Source: Planctomycetota bacterium (GTDB taxonomy: Bacteria > Planctomycetota > Brocadiia > Brocadiales > Brocadiaceae). From it: a stretch of DNA of 32,659 nucleotides. The DNA lies in NCBI GenBank assembly GCA_023261485.1, contig JAHFOY010000016.1:1-32659 (forward strand), in the 5' to 3' direction. The translations under genes and the position numbers were made by a program. Within the stretch, counting starts at the first letter, position 1, and the number at the start of each line of letters is the position of its first letter. Below the pieces are notes generated by a model. It worked only from the letters and a program-made list of their open reading frames with translations, did not search any database and had not been told where the DNA came from. Positions 16,507-25,441 of this stretch are shown here, piece after piece.

Positions 16507-17619
16507 ATGAAGTTCATAGTGGCCGATATACCAATAGAATTATCCGGAAACGGGGAAGTTTATAATAATATTTTAAAAGAGCTTTCTGGTTATCCCGAAA
16601 CGCAAGAAGCGCCCGAAGTAATCTTTAGGATAAATAATAAGATACTCGATGTCCCCCCTGATGTTACCGTTGCATCCGATATTTTTTACAATGCACGGTA
16701 TTTCGCTTTAAAAAGCACTCCTTTGAAATTTGAGATCAAAGGAAAGATTTTTGAGAAAGAGCCGCTGGAAGTGAATGTATCTCCTGTAATAAAGAAAAAG
16801 CGGATTTCCAAAATCCGGCAGCGATTCGGGGATTGGAATTTTTTTACGACCGAAGAAACGCTTGCAAAAAATTTTATGTACAACATCTTCGATTTCATCA
16901 TGGAATTAAAATTTTTGACCGATAAAACCAGGGGGGCAAGCTTTATCCATGCAAGCAGTATAGAGAAGGGTGGGAAGGCGATACTGTTTGTTGCTGCGGG
17001 AGGCGCCGGTAAAACAAGCATCATGATGCAAATACTTAAAAGAGAGGGCTGGAGATACTTATCCGACGATCTCAGCATTATAGACAGTGATGGGCGTGTA
17101 TACTTTAATCCGAAATACATCCAAATCTATCCCTATAACGTTAAAAATGATTTAGAGCTGCATACTCTGTTGATGAAAGGAAGAGGTGTTTTCGATAAAT
17201 TAAATTGGTTTTACAGAAAATTAAGATATGGGGAGAGTTCGGTTCGACGCAGAGTTGATCCCAGAATATTTTTTGGGATTGAAAAGGTGAGCAGTTCCGC
17301 ATCTATAAACAAGGCCGTTAACCTGGTGAGGACAAGTGTGAAGGATTTCGAAATAGACGAAATCAATCCGCACATAATTAGCAATATAGCCTCTGAAATA
17401 CTATCGCTTGAAATTAGTCCATTTTTCAAATATTCTTGTCTGTGTAATGGCGGCGGGGCAGATAGTCCGCTTCCTAAAATTGAGGAAATAAAAGAAAGAT
17501 CCGTACAAAGATTTCAGGAAATATTCGAAAATGTCCCATGTTATCAGTTAAAAATTCCTTTAAAAGCATCACCACTGGATTTATACGAATACCTTGACAA
17601 AAATACGCCGATATTTTAA
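16507..17619 (+). CDS. HPr kinase-like (SerK-type) P-loop kinase
   Basis: The protein has 370 residues. The C-terminal two thirds shows the HprK/PEP-carboxykinase-like fold: FIHASSIEKGGKAILF before the Walker A GGAGKTS (165-171), then YLSDDLSII (184-192), where the two Asp residues match the metal and catalytic acids of HprK. The N-terminal 130 residues carry no recognised domain. True HPr kinase regulates the sugar phosphotransferase system and carries a K3 loop with an HPr-binding signature that I cannot find here. Similar HprK-related proteins occur in glycan clusters and in peptide-tailoring clusters, where a phosphate is added to a serine or a sugar. Here it lies between a sulfotransferase and a glycosyltransferase, so a modifying role on the glycan is inferred. 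Confidence 0.8.
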   Translation: MKFIVADIPIELSGNGEVYNNILKELSGYPETQEAPEVIFRINNKILDVPPDVTVASDIFYNARYFALKSTPLKFEIKGKIFEKEPLEVNVSPVIKKKRISKIRQRFGDWNFFTTEETLAKNFMYNIFDFIMELKFLTDKTRGASFIHASSIEKGGKAILFVAAGGAGKTSIMMQILKREGWRYLSDDLSIIDSDGRVYFNPKYIQIYPYNVKNDLELHTLLMKGRGVFDKLNWFYRKLRYGESSVRRRVDPRIFFGIEKVSSSASINKAVNLVRTSVKDFEIDEINPHIISNIASEILSLEISPFFKYSCLCNGGGADSPLPKIEEIKERSVQRFQEIFENVPCYQLKIPLKASPLDLYEYLDKNTPIF

Positions 17620-17640
17620 GTTTGATATAACAGGCATCGC

Positions 17641-18885
17641 ATGAGAATAGCCTTTATTGTCAGTAAGTTTCCAGCCTTATCACAGACTTTTATTCTAAAT
17701 CAGATTACTGGCTTAATAGATCGTGGGCATAGGGTTGATATTTATGCAGTGCAGTCAGATAACAATCCCAAGATACATCCTGACGTAACACAATATAACC
17801 TATTAAACCATACGTATTATTTCCGAGAGTTACCCTCAGGCACGTTGCGACGTTATATAGAAATCACGGGTCTTATAATCAAATATTTTTATAAAAAACC
17901 CAGGAGCCTATTGAAAACATGGCGATTAAGCAGACGTAGAAAAGGTTCTATTCTAAAAATATTATGTGCAGGATCTCCTTTTTTAGATAAATATCCGTAT
18001 GATATTATTCATTGTCACTTCGGGCCAAATGGTATTTTAGGCATATTATTGAAAGACCTGGGCGTTATTAAAGGAAAAGTGGTAACCACTTTTCATGGTT
18101 ATGATATGTCTTCGTATATACAAAAACACGGCGCTGACATATACAAAAACCTTTTCCTGAAAGGAGACTTGTTTCTTCCAGTTAGCGAACGATGGGAAAA
18201 TAAGTTGATGGAACTGGGCTGCAGTCATCAAAAGATTATTGTGCACAGGATGGGTATCGATACGAGTAAATTCTGTTTTTCTACACATACGCCAGGAAAA
18301 GATGGCAAAGTGCGATTGCTGACAATTGCCAGACTCATTGAAAAGAAAGGGGTTCAATATGCAGTTCAGGCAGTTGCGGAGGCGCTCAGTAAGTATCCAA
18401 ATATTGAATATAGTATAGCCGGTGACGGCCCACTAAAGATTACTCTGGAAGGTTTGATTGAAAGATTGAATATAGGGGATAATGTTAAACTTCTCGGTTG
18501 GAAGCAACAAGAGGAGATTGTAGAATTACTGAAAAATGCGGATATTTTAATTGCCCCGAGCATCGTCGGAGAAAATGGAGACGAAGAAGGGATTCCTGTG
18601 GTATTAATGGAAGCCCTGGCGCAGGGCATACCTGTCCTTAGTACCCAGCATAGTGGAATACCTGAGTTAGTCCAGAACGGAGAATCGGGATTCCTAGTGC
18701 CTGAAAGAAATGCCGACGCCTTAGCAGGCAAACTGGAGATTCTCATAAAGCACCCGGAGATGCGCTTTCAGATGGGCAGGACAGGCCGGGAATATGTTGA
18801 GAGATACTATAATATTGATAAACTAAATGATAAACTGTCAGAGTTGTACCAATTATTGCTCAATGGGACACCCGGAGCTTTGTAA
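17641..18885 (+). CDS. Glycosyltransferase family 4
   Basis: This 414-residue enzyme has the GT-B fold with two Rossmann-like halves. The N-terminal half opens with RIAFIVSKFPALSQTF and carries IIHCHFGPNG (about 121-130) and TTFHGYDMS. The C-terminal GT4 donor site is clear: RLIEKKGV (about 230-237), IAGDGPL, LLGWKQQEEI, and the EX7E-type motif in GIPVVLMEALAQGIPVL, followed by GIPELV. It likely adds one sugar from a nucleotide donor with retention of configuration. The sugar cannot be told from the sequence. It sits 21 bases after the kinase gene and 33 bases before the second sulfotransferase gene, in the same orientation. Confidence 0.93.
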   Translation: MRIAFIVSKFPALSQTFILNQITGLIDRGHRVDIYAVQSDNNPKIHPDVTQYNLLNHTYYFRELPSGTLRRYIEITGLIIKYFYKKPRSLLKTWRLSRRRKGSILKILCAGSPFLDKYPYDIIHCHFGPNGILGILLKDLGVIKGKVVTTFHGYDMSSYIQKHGADIYKNLFLKGDLFLPVSERWENKLMELGCSHQKIIVHRMGIDTSKFCFSTHTPGKDGKVRLLTIARLIEKKGVQYAVQAVAEALSKYPNIEYSIAGDGPLKITLEGLIERLNIGDNVKLLGWKQQEEIVELLKNADILIAPSIVGENGDEEGIPVVLMEALAQGIPVLSTQHSGIPELVQNGESGFLVPERNADALAGKLEILIKHPEMRFQMGRTGREYVERYYNIDKLNDKLSELYQLLLNGTPGAL

Positions 18886-18918
18886 GGGCGGAGCATTTTC
18901 TGCACCCACGAAACCGCT

Positions 18919-19725
18919 ATGCTATCACCAAAAATAAAAAAATATAAGAAACGATTATTTTGTTATATTAAAAGCCGATTTGCTGCCGTTAACGAGAATC
19001 CCATTATTGTGCTGGGAAACCAGAAATCCGGCACATCTGCCATTGCCCATCTGCTGGCTGACTTTGGGGGATTATCCAAAACAATTGATATCCCGCCTCT
19101 GTGGGTGCCTGTTGTATTTGAAGTGATGCAGGGACAGATTGATTTCCAGGATATGGTCAGGCGTCATCGATTTTACTTTTCAACAGATATTATTAAAGAA
19201 CCAAATATGACCTTCTTTGCCGGTCAGGTATTAAAGGCGTTTCCAAAGGCCAGGTATGTATTTGTAGTCCGTGATCCGCGGGATAATATTCGAAGTTTGT
19301 TAAATCGAATGAAAATCCCCGGGAATATCGACGAAATTAATGAGCAGGTTTTCTCTTCTGTATCTTTAAACAGGTTCAGGATGACGCTGAACGCAAGTGT
19401 ATGGGGTGGAGATAAAACTGAGAATTATATTGGAACCTTGTCACATAAATGGAACAAGGCTGTTGATAATTACTTGCTTTATCGTGACCGGATGATTCTG
19501 GCAAAATACGAAGATTTTTTAGCTGATAAATACGGCTTTGTAGTAAAGCTTGCCAAACAACTGCATATTCCGGAGAAGGCTAATATAACAGATAGGCTGG
19601 ACGTACAATATCAGCCGCGCGGCAACCGCAGCATTTCGTGGGAAGATTTTTTTGGTATTGAGAATTTGAGTCGCATTGAGCAAATTTGCAGTTCACGCAT
19701 GAAGGAATTTGGTTATAAGATTTGA
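18919..19725 (+). CDS. Second sulfotransferase-family protein
   Basis: The protein has 268 residues. The PAPS 5'-phosphosulfate loop is GNQKSGTSAI (33-42), and the 3'-phosphate site is VRDPRDNIRSLL (117-128). An Arg/Asp pair and a late LAKYEDF block also fit sulfotransferase family 3-like proteins. It differs strongly from the first sulfotransferase in the window, so the two are not recent duplicates and probably act at different positions or on different acceptors. Its TGA stop overlaps the TTG start of the degenerate ABC protein (TTGA), which suggests coupled expression. No Shine-Dalgarno is obvious, but the frame, length and motifs support the ATG at 18919. Confidence 0.88.
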   Translation: MLSPKIKKYKKRLFCYIKSRFAAVNENPIIVLGNQKSGTSAIAHLLADFGGLSKTIDIPPLWVPVVFEVMQGQIDFQDMVRRHRFYFSTDIIKEPNMTFFAGQVLKAFPKARYVFVVRDPRDNIRSLLNRMKIPGNIDEINEQVFSSVSLNRFRMTLNASVWGGDKTENYIGTLSHKWNKAVDNYLLYRDRMILAKYEDFLADKYGFVVKLAKQLHIPEKANITDRLDVQYQPRGNRSISWEDFFGIENLSRIEQICSSRMKEFGYKI

Positions 19726-21533
19726 ATAAATTCATAGAAACAATTCGTCAATATAGCGCTACTCTTAAGTTGATAGCCGCCGATTCGGTCTGGAGATTTA
19801 AAAAGGAGTCGATCTTTATTCTCTTAGCAGGCTTTTTGGGAACTTCTTTTCAATTATTGCCTATTGGTTTCGCTATATATTATGCACATGCACTGGAAAA
19901 AGGCGGAATCGTTAAATTGTTAGGACATGAATTTCAAGCGCGGACTTCGATTGTGCTTCTTTTCCTTTTGGGAACAGGTGTTTTTCTCTTCCTTTTGCTA
20001 TCCGCCTGGTTAATTTATTTTTCAAAAACGAAAACTATCGCATTGATGCGGAAATATGAGGAGTTTTGTTCAAAAAGGATATTCTCCTTATTTGGTTCTA
20101 GTATTAAAATATGGACTCCACCCAACCAAAGCTTTATTGATGATAGAACTATTTCCAGGCTTGTACGCATCGACTCGCGAAATAATAGCAGGGCGATGGG
20201 AATACTTCTCGTCACGGTTGTTCCTGCAATAACGTTATTGGTATCTGTCTGCACTTTATTTTATACCAATATTTCTTTAACTTGTCTTATGATTGTATTT
20301 TTTGGAATAGCTTCATTTTTCCAATATAAAATAAATATTGTCGGTGTCAGAAATTCTACCCGAATGGAAAATTATGTACGAGGATATGCGCTTGAATATA
20401 ATCAGATTATTCAACGACAGAAGGGTATATCCATCCCTTTGTCCAAAAATGAATCCTGGCTTGAAAATGAGCTTTTCTCTTCAGGCAAAATCAAGCAATA
20501 TATAGATGCTTACGTAGGACGCCTAAAGGTACTGGAAACCAGTCACCTTGTCAGCAACATATTATTTGCAATTACTATTTTTGTGCTTCTCCTGATTATG
20601 GGAACCCGCATTATCTTCAAAGCGGATAACTGGAGCAGCTTAATTGTTTATCTGATTGCCTTGCGTTTTTTATTAGTTAATTTAAGGCAATTAAGCAGAC
20701 AAATTACCAATCTAAATAGATTTTATCCGCAAATAAAAAGATATTTTCAATTTCTGAATAACACGGAGACATCACAGGAAAACAGTGAGTCGCATCCAAC
20801 AAACTATATGATACTAGCTGCTAAACCCATAGAAAATTCCTTGAAGAATTGGCAATTATGCAAAGGAAGCAGGCTCGGACTAATCAGTACGGTTAAGCTT
20901 AACCGCTACACACTGGCATTTATAGTTAACTGTCTGCTTGGACATTCAAAGCAAGAAGCAGGGAATGCCCTGAGCTCTGTATGGTTCATGACATTAAATT
21001 ACGGGAATGTGTATGGTTCATTAAGGGAATTTTTAAGTCTTCCTGCCGGTTATTCCTGGCAAGACCTCCAGAAAGAATTGGAAGAAACAGGATTATGCGG
21101 TAAGCTTGAAAAACAACTTTCCTGCGATTTAGACAACCACATTCCATCTGAAAAATGGAACCAGGCAGGCGCTGATCTGAAAGTTGCATTGGCATTGCTG
21201 GGTGCAATACATTCTAAAAATTATTGGATACTTCTTGAAGAGAATGCCTTGCAGCACCTTCCTGATGCAGCGCTAAAATATTTTATAAATCGCCTTTCTG
21301 ACAGAATTGTGGTAATAGTTTTCTATCCAAGCACAAAAACACTTGGAAGATACGGAGAGGATGTAATTGCGGTGCTTTCAGACAATAGTGTTGCAGGCTT
21401 AGGATCAATCGGATGGTTCGAGGAAAATAGGCACAAAATCTTTGACACTTCTAAACAAATTCCTAATAGTAATTTTTATAAAAGTGACGGCGAGGTTGAT
21501 AGCGAAGATTTGCTTGATGATGATGACATTTAA
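19722..21533 (+). CDS. Degenerate ABC exporter-like membrane protein lacking ATPase motifs
   Basis: The 603-residue protein has the layout of a type IV (MsbA/PglK-like) ABC exporter half. Membrane segments lie at about 31-54, 77-100, 159-180, 184-201, 275-298 and 303-320, followed by a C-terminal domain (about 360-575) laid out like an ATPase domain. The key motifs are eroded. Where Walker A should be, RLGLISTVKLNR (384-395) has no GKS/T. The signature region reads WNQAGADLKVALALLG (479-494) instead of LSGGQ. Walker B is YWILLEENAL (501-510), which keeps one acid. The H-loop position reads VIVFYPS, with no His. The final DVIAVLSDNSVAGLGS (547-562) still matches the normal ABC end. It starts with TTG overlapping the previous stop and ends in an acidic tail. 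ATP hydrolysis is unlikely; a flippase-like or scaffold role is inferred. Confidence 0.8.
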   Translation: MNKFIETIRQYSATLKLIAADSVWRFKKESIFILLAGFLGTSFQLLPIGFAIYYAHALEKGGIVKLLGHEFQARTSIVLLFLLGTGVFLFLLLSAWLIYFSKTKTIALMRKYEEFCSKRIFSLFGSSIKIWTPPNQSFIDDRTISRLVRIDSRNNSRAMGILLVTVVPAITLLVSVCTLFYTNISLTCLMIVFFGIASFFQYKINIVGVRNSTRMENYVRGYALEYNQIIQRQKGISIPLSKNESWLENELFSSGKIKQYIDAYVGRLKVLETSHLVSNILFAITIFVLLLIMGTRIIFKADNWSSLIVYLIALRFLLVNLRQLSRQITNLNRFYPQIKRYFQFLNNTETSQENSESHPTNYMILAAKPIENSLKNWQLCKGSRLGLISTVKLNRYTLAFIVNCLLGHSKQEAGNALSSVWFMTLNYGNVYGSLREFLSLPAGYSWQDLQKELEETGLCGKLEKQLSCDLDNHIPSEKWNQAGADLKVALALLGAIHSKNYWILLEENALQHLPDAALKYFINRLSDRIVVIVFYPSTKTLGRYGEDVIAVLSDNSVAGLGSIGWFEENRHKIFDTSKQIPNSNFYKSDGEVDSEDLLDDDDI

Positions 21534-21605
21534 TTTTTTATATGTTTACGAAAACTAAACAAGGGCTGAATCCAATGCGATATCAATAAGTTCAATGAGG
21601 TAAGA

Positions 21606-22859
21606 ATGGGTAAACAACAAGGGAAAATTAACTTTATCTTTTTGTGGCGGCAATGTGACTGGGGATTATTCAAGCGCAGAAACGAAGCGCTGTTAATGGA
21701 ACTTGCTCAGAGAAATTCTGTTGAGAGTGTGCTTCATATTGAGCCTCTTACCCCAAGGGGTATTTTAGGTCTTATCGTGAGGTGGTGGCAGGCAAAGGAT
21801 GATAATGTAAAACAGGCATACAAGCTCCATTTCAAGAAAGCGTTCTCTTTTGCTCCTGTATTGGCTAACGGCGAGAAAAAGATTTTTGTTTATAGTATTT
21901 TTGTCCTCTATTCATGGGATTATATTACGGTACTGAGAAAGATAAGCAATTATTTAATTAGACTTCAAGCGAATATCATCAATAAGAAGTTTGTGCAGTC
22001 AAAGGAGAACGTAGTGCTTGTTGCATACCCGCCTTCAAGCTATTTACCGGAAGCAATAAATACCATTAAGCATGATATTTTAATCGCAGATTTAGTTGAT
22101 GATGTAATAGCAAGGACAACAGGCTCGACAGCAAAAAATAAATTTATAGATGTTTGCAAAAGCATTCTCCCAAAGTGCAAATGGATATTTTCAACTTCTC
22201 CTGCATTAGAGGAATACAGAAGCTATGCGGGACAGGACATCGAATATTTACCAAATGGTGTTGATTCTGATGAATTTTCCGCGAGTATTTCTAAAAAATA
22301 TTTCGAAAATCATACCCGTAAGATTGCGGGATACGTGGGAAACATCAATCAACTCGTGGATTTGGATTTGCTGGAATATGCCATTGCCAGCTATCCCCAT
22401 GTTGACTTTGTCCTTATTGGCCGTATAGATAATAGAGAAAGACTAAAACGTATTAAAAGAATTATAGATCAGCATAATAATTGTTCTTATCTTGGCGAAC
22501 GGAAGTTTACTGAAATTCCTGGTTATCTGTCGAGTTTTGATGTCCTTATCAGTTTTAAAAAGGCTGATTTTAGCACCCGCGGCAACGAATCTATGAAAAT
22601 TTACCAGTATCTGTTATCCGGCAAACCCATAGTATCGCTGCCACTCTCCCCTGCGGATCGTTTTGTCGACCTGATTTACGTTGCTTCTGATAAACTACAA
22701 TTTGTTGAATGTTTGAAACACGCTTTAGAGGAAAATGATCCAGAAATTAGAAATAAGAGGGTAACTGTTGCTTTAGAGAATACCTGGGCAAAAAGAGCCG
22801 ACGTCATTCTCGACAGGATGTCAAAATATTTTGGTATTTCAACGACAAATATTCAGTAA
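21606..22859 (+). CDS. Glycosyltransferase, TuaH-like GT-B
   Basis: This 417-residue protein looks like the GT-B enzymes related to TuaH. The N-terminal half opens with FIFLWRQCDWGLFKRR and contains LVAYPPSS and LIADLVDDV blocks, where the second matches the DxxDD motif of these enzymes. A donor half follows with FSTSPALEEY, YLPNGVDSDEF (about 216-226), GYVGNIN, VLIGRID and a late KIYQYLLSGKPIVSLPL motif. Sugar and linkage cannot be assigned. The ATG has a good ribosome site (TGAGGT, 4 bases upstream). It lies 72 bases after the degenerate ABC gene. The next gene encodes a distant paralogue with the same order of motifs. Confidence 0.88.
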   Translation: MGKQQGKINFIFLWRQCDWGLFKRRNEALLMELAQRNSVESVLHIEPLTPRGILGLIVRWWQAKDDNVKQAYKLHFKKAFSFAPVLANGEKKIFVYSIFVLYSWDYITVLRKISNYLIRLQANIINKKFVQSKENVVLVAYPPSSYLPEAINTIKHDILIADLVDDVIARTTGSTAKNKFIDVCKSILPKCKWIFSTSPALEEYRSYAGQDIEYLPNGVDSDEFSASISKKYFENHTRKIAGYVGNINQLVDLDLLEYAIASYPHVDFVLIGRIDNRERLKRIKRIIDQHNNCSYLGERKFTEIPGYLSSFDVLISFKKADFSTRGNESMKIYQYLLSGKPIVSLPLSPADRFVDLIYVASDKLQFVECLKHALEENDPEIRNKRVTVALENTWAKRADVILDRMSKYFGISTTNIQ

Positions 22860-22908
22860 CATATCTAATTTCTACAGAAACATTAGTTAATTGGAGAATA
22901 AACACTTA

Positions 22909-24084
22909 ATGACCGCCGTATCCCATGACGTGGTTATGCTTTCTACGGCAGATTGGGACAATCCTTTTTGGACTAATAAGCAGCATGTCGCAGTGCAGCT
23001 TGCTGCATCCGGGTATCGGGTGTTCTACATTGATTCATTAGGTCTGCGACGCCCAAGTGCAAGCGCCCAGGATATCAGACGAATTCTTAATCGCCTGCAG
23101 AAGTTGATTGTAGGGCCTCGCCAGGTGAGGGAAAATATTTGTGTGTGGTCGCCTTTTGTTGTTCCTTTGCAGAGATATAGCTTCATTCGCCGGTTCAACA
23201 GATTTCTTATGTCCGCGATGCTTAAGTTCTATATTAATAAAATGGGCATTAAGCAGGAAATCTTATGGACGTATAATCCGCTGACGGTTCGTTTGTTGAA
23301 TATAAAAGGTTTTAAAAAAATTATTTACCACTGTGTTGACGATATTAAAGCCCAACCAGGTATGCCTGTAAATATTTTTGAACAAGCCGAAAAAGATTTA
23401 GTTGAGAGGTCACACATCGTTTTTGCCACGTCTCCAAAATTAATGGAAACGAGAATGGCGTGGAATCCGAATACATACTATTTTCCAAATGTTGCTGATT
23501 TCAAACATTTTTCTAAGGCTCGTGATATAGAAACTATTATTCCAGGCGATCTTTTGGAAATACCGGCTCCTCGTATAGGCTTTATTGGAGCCATTAGCGA
23601 TTACAAGGTGGATTTCAATCTCTTACGTTGTGTGGCTAAGGCACGGCCCGGTTGGTCAATAGTGCTCATTGGGAAGGTAGGGGAAGGCGACCCATGGACT
23701 AAAACCGGGTTATTCCAGGATATTCCCAATATCCATATTATGGGCCCTCGCCCTTACGCCGAATTGCCTTGTTACCTTAAGGGGTTAGATGTTACTATAT
23801 TACCTAACGTATTGAATGAATACACAGAATCTATGTTTCCCATGAAATTTTTTGAATATTTAGCGGCAGGGAAGCCTGTGGTGAGCGTTGATTTGTCCGC
23901 ATTGCGTGAATATCGGAACGTTGTGTATATCGCCCGGTCGCTTCAGGATTTTATTAGAGGTATTGATGAGGCTTTGAAAGGCAATGTCGCGCCGCTGGAA
24001 GAACGTATTTTAGTGGCCAAGGAACACACCTATGAAATACGTACAAATAAAATGTTGCAACTGATTGAAACTTTGCCTCACTAA
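22909..24084 (+). CDS. Glycosyltransferase, TuaH-like GT-B (paralogue)
   Basis: The protein has 391 residues from the chosen ATG. Family signs are DWDNPFWTNKQHVA near the start, LWTYNPLTVRLL (about 117-128), YHCVDDIKAQPG, FATSPKLMETR, YYFPNVADFKHF, GFIGAISDYKVD and the donor motif MKFFEYLAAGKPVVSV. The frame is open six codons further upstream to a TTG at 22891. However, a GGAG at 22893-22896 lies inside that extension and suits the ATG at 22909 as a ribosome site, though the 12-base spacing is long. It belongs to the same family as the gene before it, and both probably add successive sugars. The specific sugar is unknown. Confidence 0.88.
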   Translation: MTAVSHDVVMLSTADWDNPFWTNKQHVAVQLAASGYRVFYIDSLGLRRPSASAQDIRRILNRLQKLIVGPRQVRENICVWSPFVVPLQRYSFIRRFNRFLMSAMLKFYINKMGIKQEILWTYNPLTVRLLNIKGFKKIIYHCVDDIKAQPGMPVNIFEQAEKDLVERSHIVFATSPKLMETRMAWNPNTYYFPNVADFKHFSKARDIETIIPGDLLEIPAPRIGFIGAISDYKVDFNLLRCVAKARPGWSIVLIGKVGEGDPWTKTGLFQDIPNIHIMGPRPYAELPCYLKGLDVTILPNVLNEYTESMFPMKFFEYLAAGKPVVSVDLSALREYRNVVYIARSLQDFIRGIDEALKGNVAPLEERILVAKEHTYEIRTNKMLQLIETLPH

Positions 24085-24113
24085 TTTAAACCTCGAATTC
24101 GGGATAATTAGTT

Positions 24114-25423
24114 ATGAACGAACTTATTAAACCCTACACAAGCCGAATCTCAGAATATGCGTTTATTACCTATTTTTTTATCCTCTCTTTTTTCCCATTC
24201 AACGCAGATATCATTAAATTATTGTGTTTCTTGACTATGATCGGGTGTTGGATAGCAAGGATGATATCTGAAAAAAAAATATTGTTCACCAAAACATCAA
24301 TTAATATTCCTGTCTTTTCATTTCTTTTGTGCTCGCTGGGAGCTTCATTTTATTCGGCTCATATCAAAAACAGTCTTGAAACCGTAGTACATAATTATCT
24401 CGTATACTTTCTTATCTTCTTTTGCATGGTTAATACTATTCACAATCAGGAACAAGCCAGGCGCATCTTAAAAGCCATGCTTATCACGTGTGGATTGGTG
24501 TGCGCTTATGGATTGTATGGATATTACACAGAAATAGCTATCCGTGACGGAAGGCTTGTGGCCACCTTTGAATATCATTCCAGAATTGCAAAATATATAT
24601 CGTTGTTATTGCCCGTTGCAGTGTGTCTCTTCCTTTGGTACAAAGATATAGTGTCTCGCCTGTTTCTTGCCATGCTGGTACTCTTGTGTGGTTTTTCTCT
24701 GATTTTAACGATGAGCAGAACAAGCTGGATTGCCATTTTAATTACCATGCTTTTTATCGGTTTTGCTGTTCAAAAGAAGTTACTGATGTTTATAGTTATA
24801 GGTGTATGTGCATTGTTCGTTTTCATTCTACCTTCTAAATTTATTACACATGCCAAGACCATCACGCAGGTTAATAAATTTTTCGATTCCAAAAAGATAT
24901 TGGGAGAACGTCTGTTATGCTGGAAGGCGTCAATCGACATGATTCAGGATCATCCTTTGTTGGGAATTGGACCCGGCAAGAAGAATTTTCGGGACGCCTT
25001 TCAACAATACGGAGGGAAGATAAAAGAAGCAGAAAAACAGATAAAAAAAGAAAAAACTTCCAAACAATCCAAAGAAGCGAAGGTTAAAAAAAGGACGTTG
25101 TTAAGGGGGGGGAGAAGCTATCAACAGCGCACAATATCTTCCTGCACATCTGGGTGGAAATGGGCCTTGTGGGGCTATTGGCATTCTTATGGTTATTTGT
25201 AATGGTAATTTACTCGGCAATAAAATCATGGAGGTCTTTAAAACCGGGATATGAAAAGATACTCTTGCTGGGTATCACGGCGAGCCTCATTTCAATTTTT
25301 TCACACGGACTGACGGATAGCTTTTGGAAAAAACCGGATGCCTTATTTCTTTGGTATATCATCGGCTTATTATTTGTTACTATTCGTATTACACCAAGTC
25401 ACGACAGAACGCATTCAGTGTAA
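24114..25423 (+). pseudogene. O-antigen ligase/polymerase (Wzy/WaaL family), frame broken by a -1 shift
   Basis: The first frame (24114-25202) encodes about nine membrane helices, the TMSRTSWIA block and GERLLCWKASIDMIQDHPLLGIGPG, the large periplasmic loop of O-antigen ligases. The frame then turns into nonsense. The family's continuation (AHNIFLHIWVEMGLVGLLAF, then two more helices) is present in the frame one base back and ends at 25423. That frame has a stop at 25085-25087, so the shift must fall after that, where an A7 run (25086-25092) and a G8 run (25105-25112) lie. One extra base in either restores a 436-residue protein. A Lys/Glu-rich insert precedes the break. The gene may be phase-variable, a true mutant, frameshifted in translation, or misread by the sequencer. 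Its role would be glycan polymerisation or ligation at the periplasmic face. Confidence 0.85.
25105..25112 (+). repeat. G8 homopolymer tract at the frameshift
   Basis: Eight consecutive G bases lie in the shift zone of the O-antigen ligase-like gene. In the first frame they are read AGG GGG GGG, which is a formally slippery G-GGG-GGG heptamer. A ninth G would join the two frames. Confidence 0.75.
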
Positions 25424-25441
25424 TATTTTGGATAATTGCCC

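Noticed and set aside
16507-19725. Kinase plus sulfotransferase plus ABC-like gene considered as a lasso-peptide or other ribosomal-peptide cluster.
   Set aside because: No precursor, PqqD-like protein or cyclase is present, and the flanking genes are glycosyltransferases. The transglutaminase-like protein at 27962 is a TPR fusion, not a B2-type leader peptidase.
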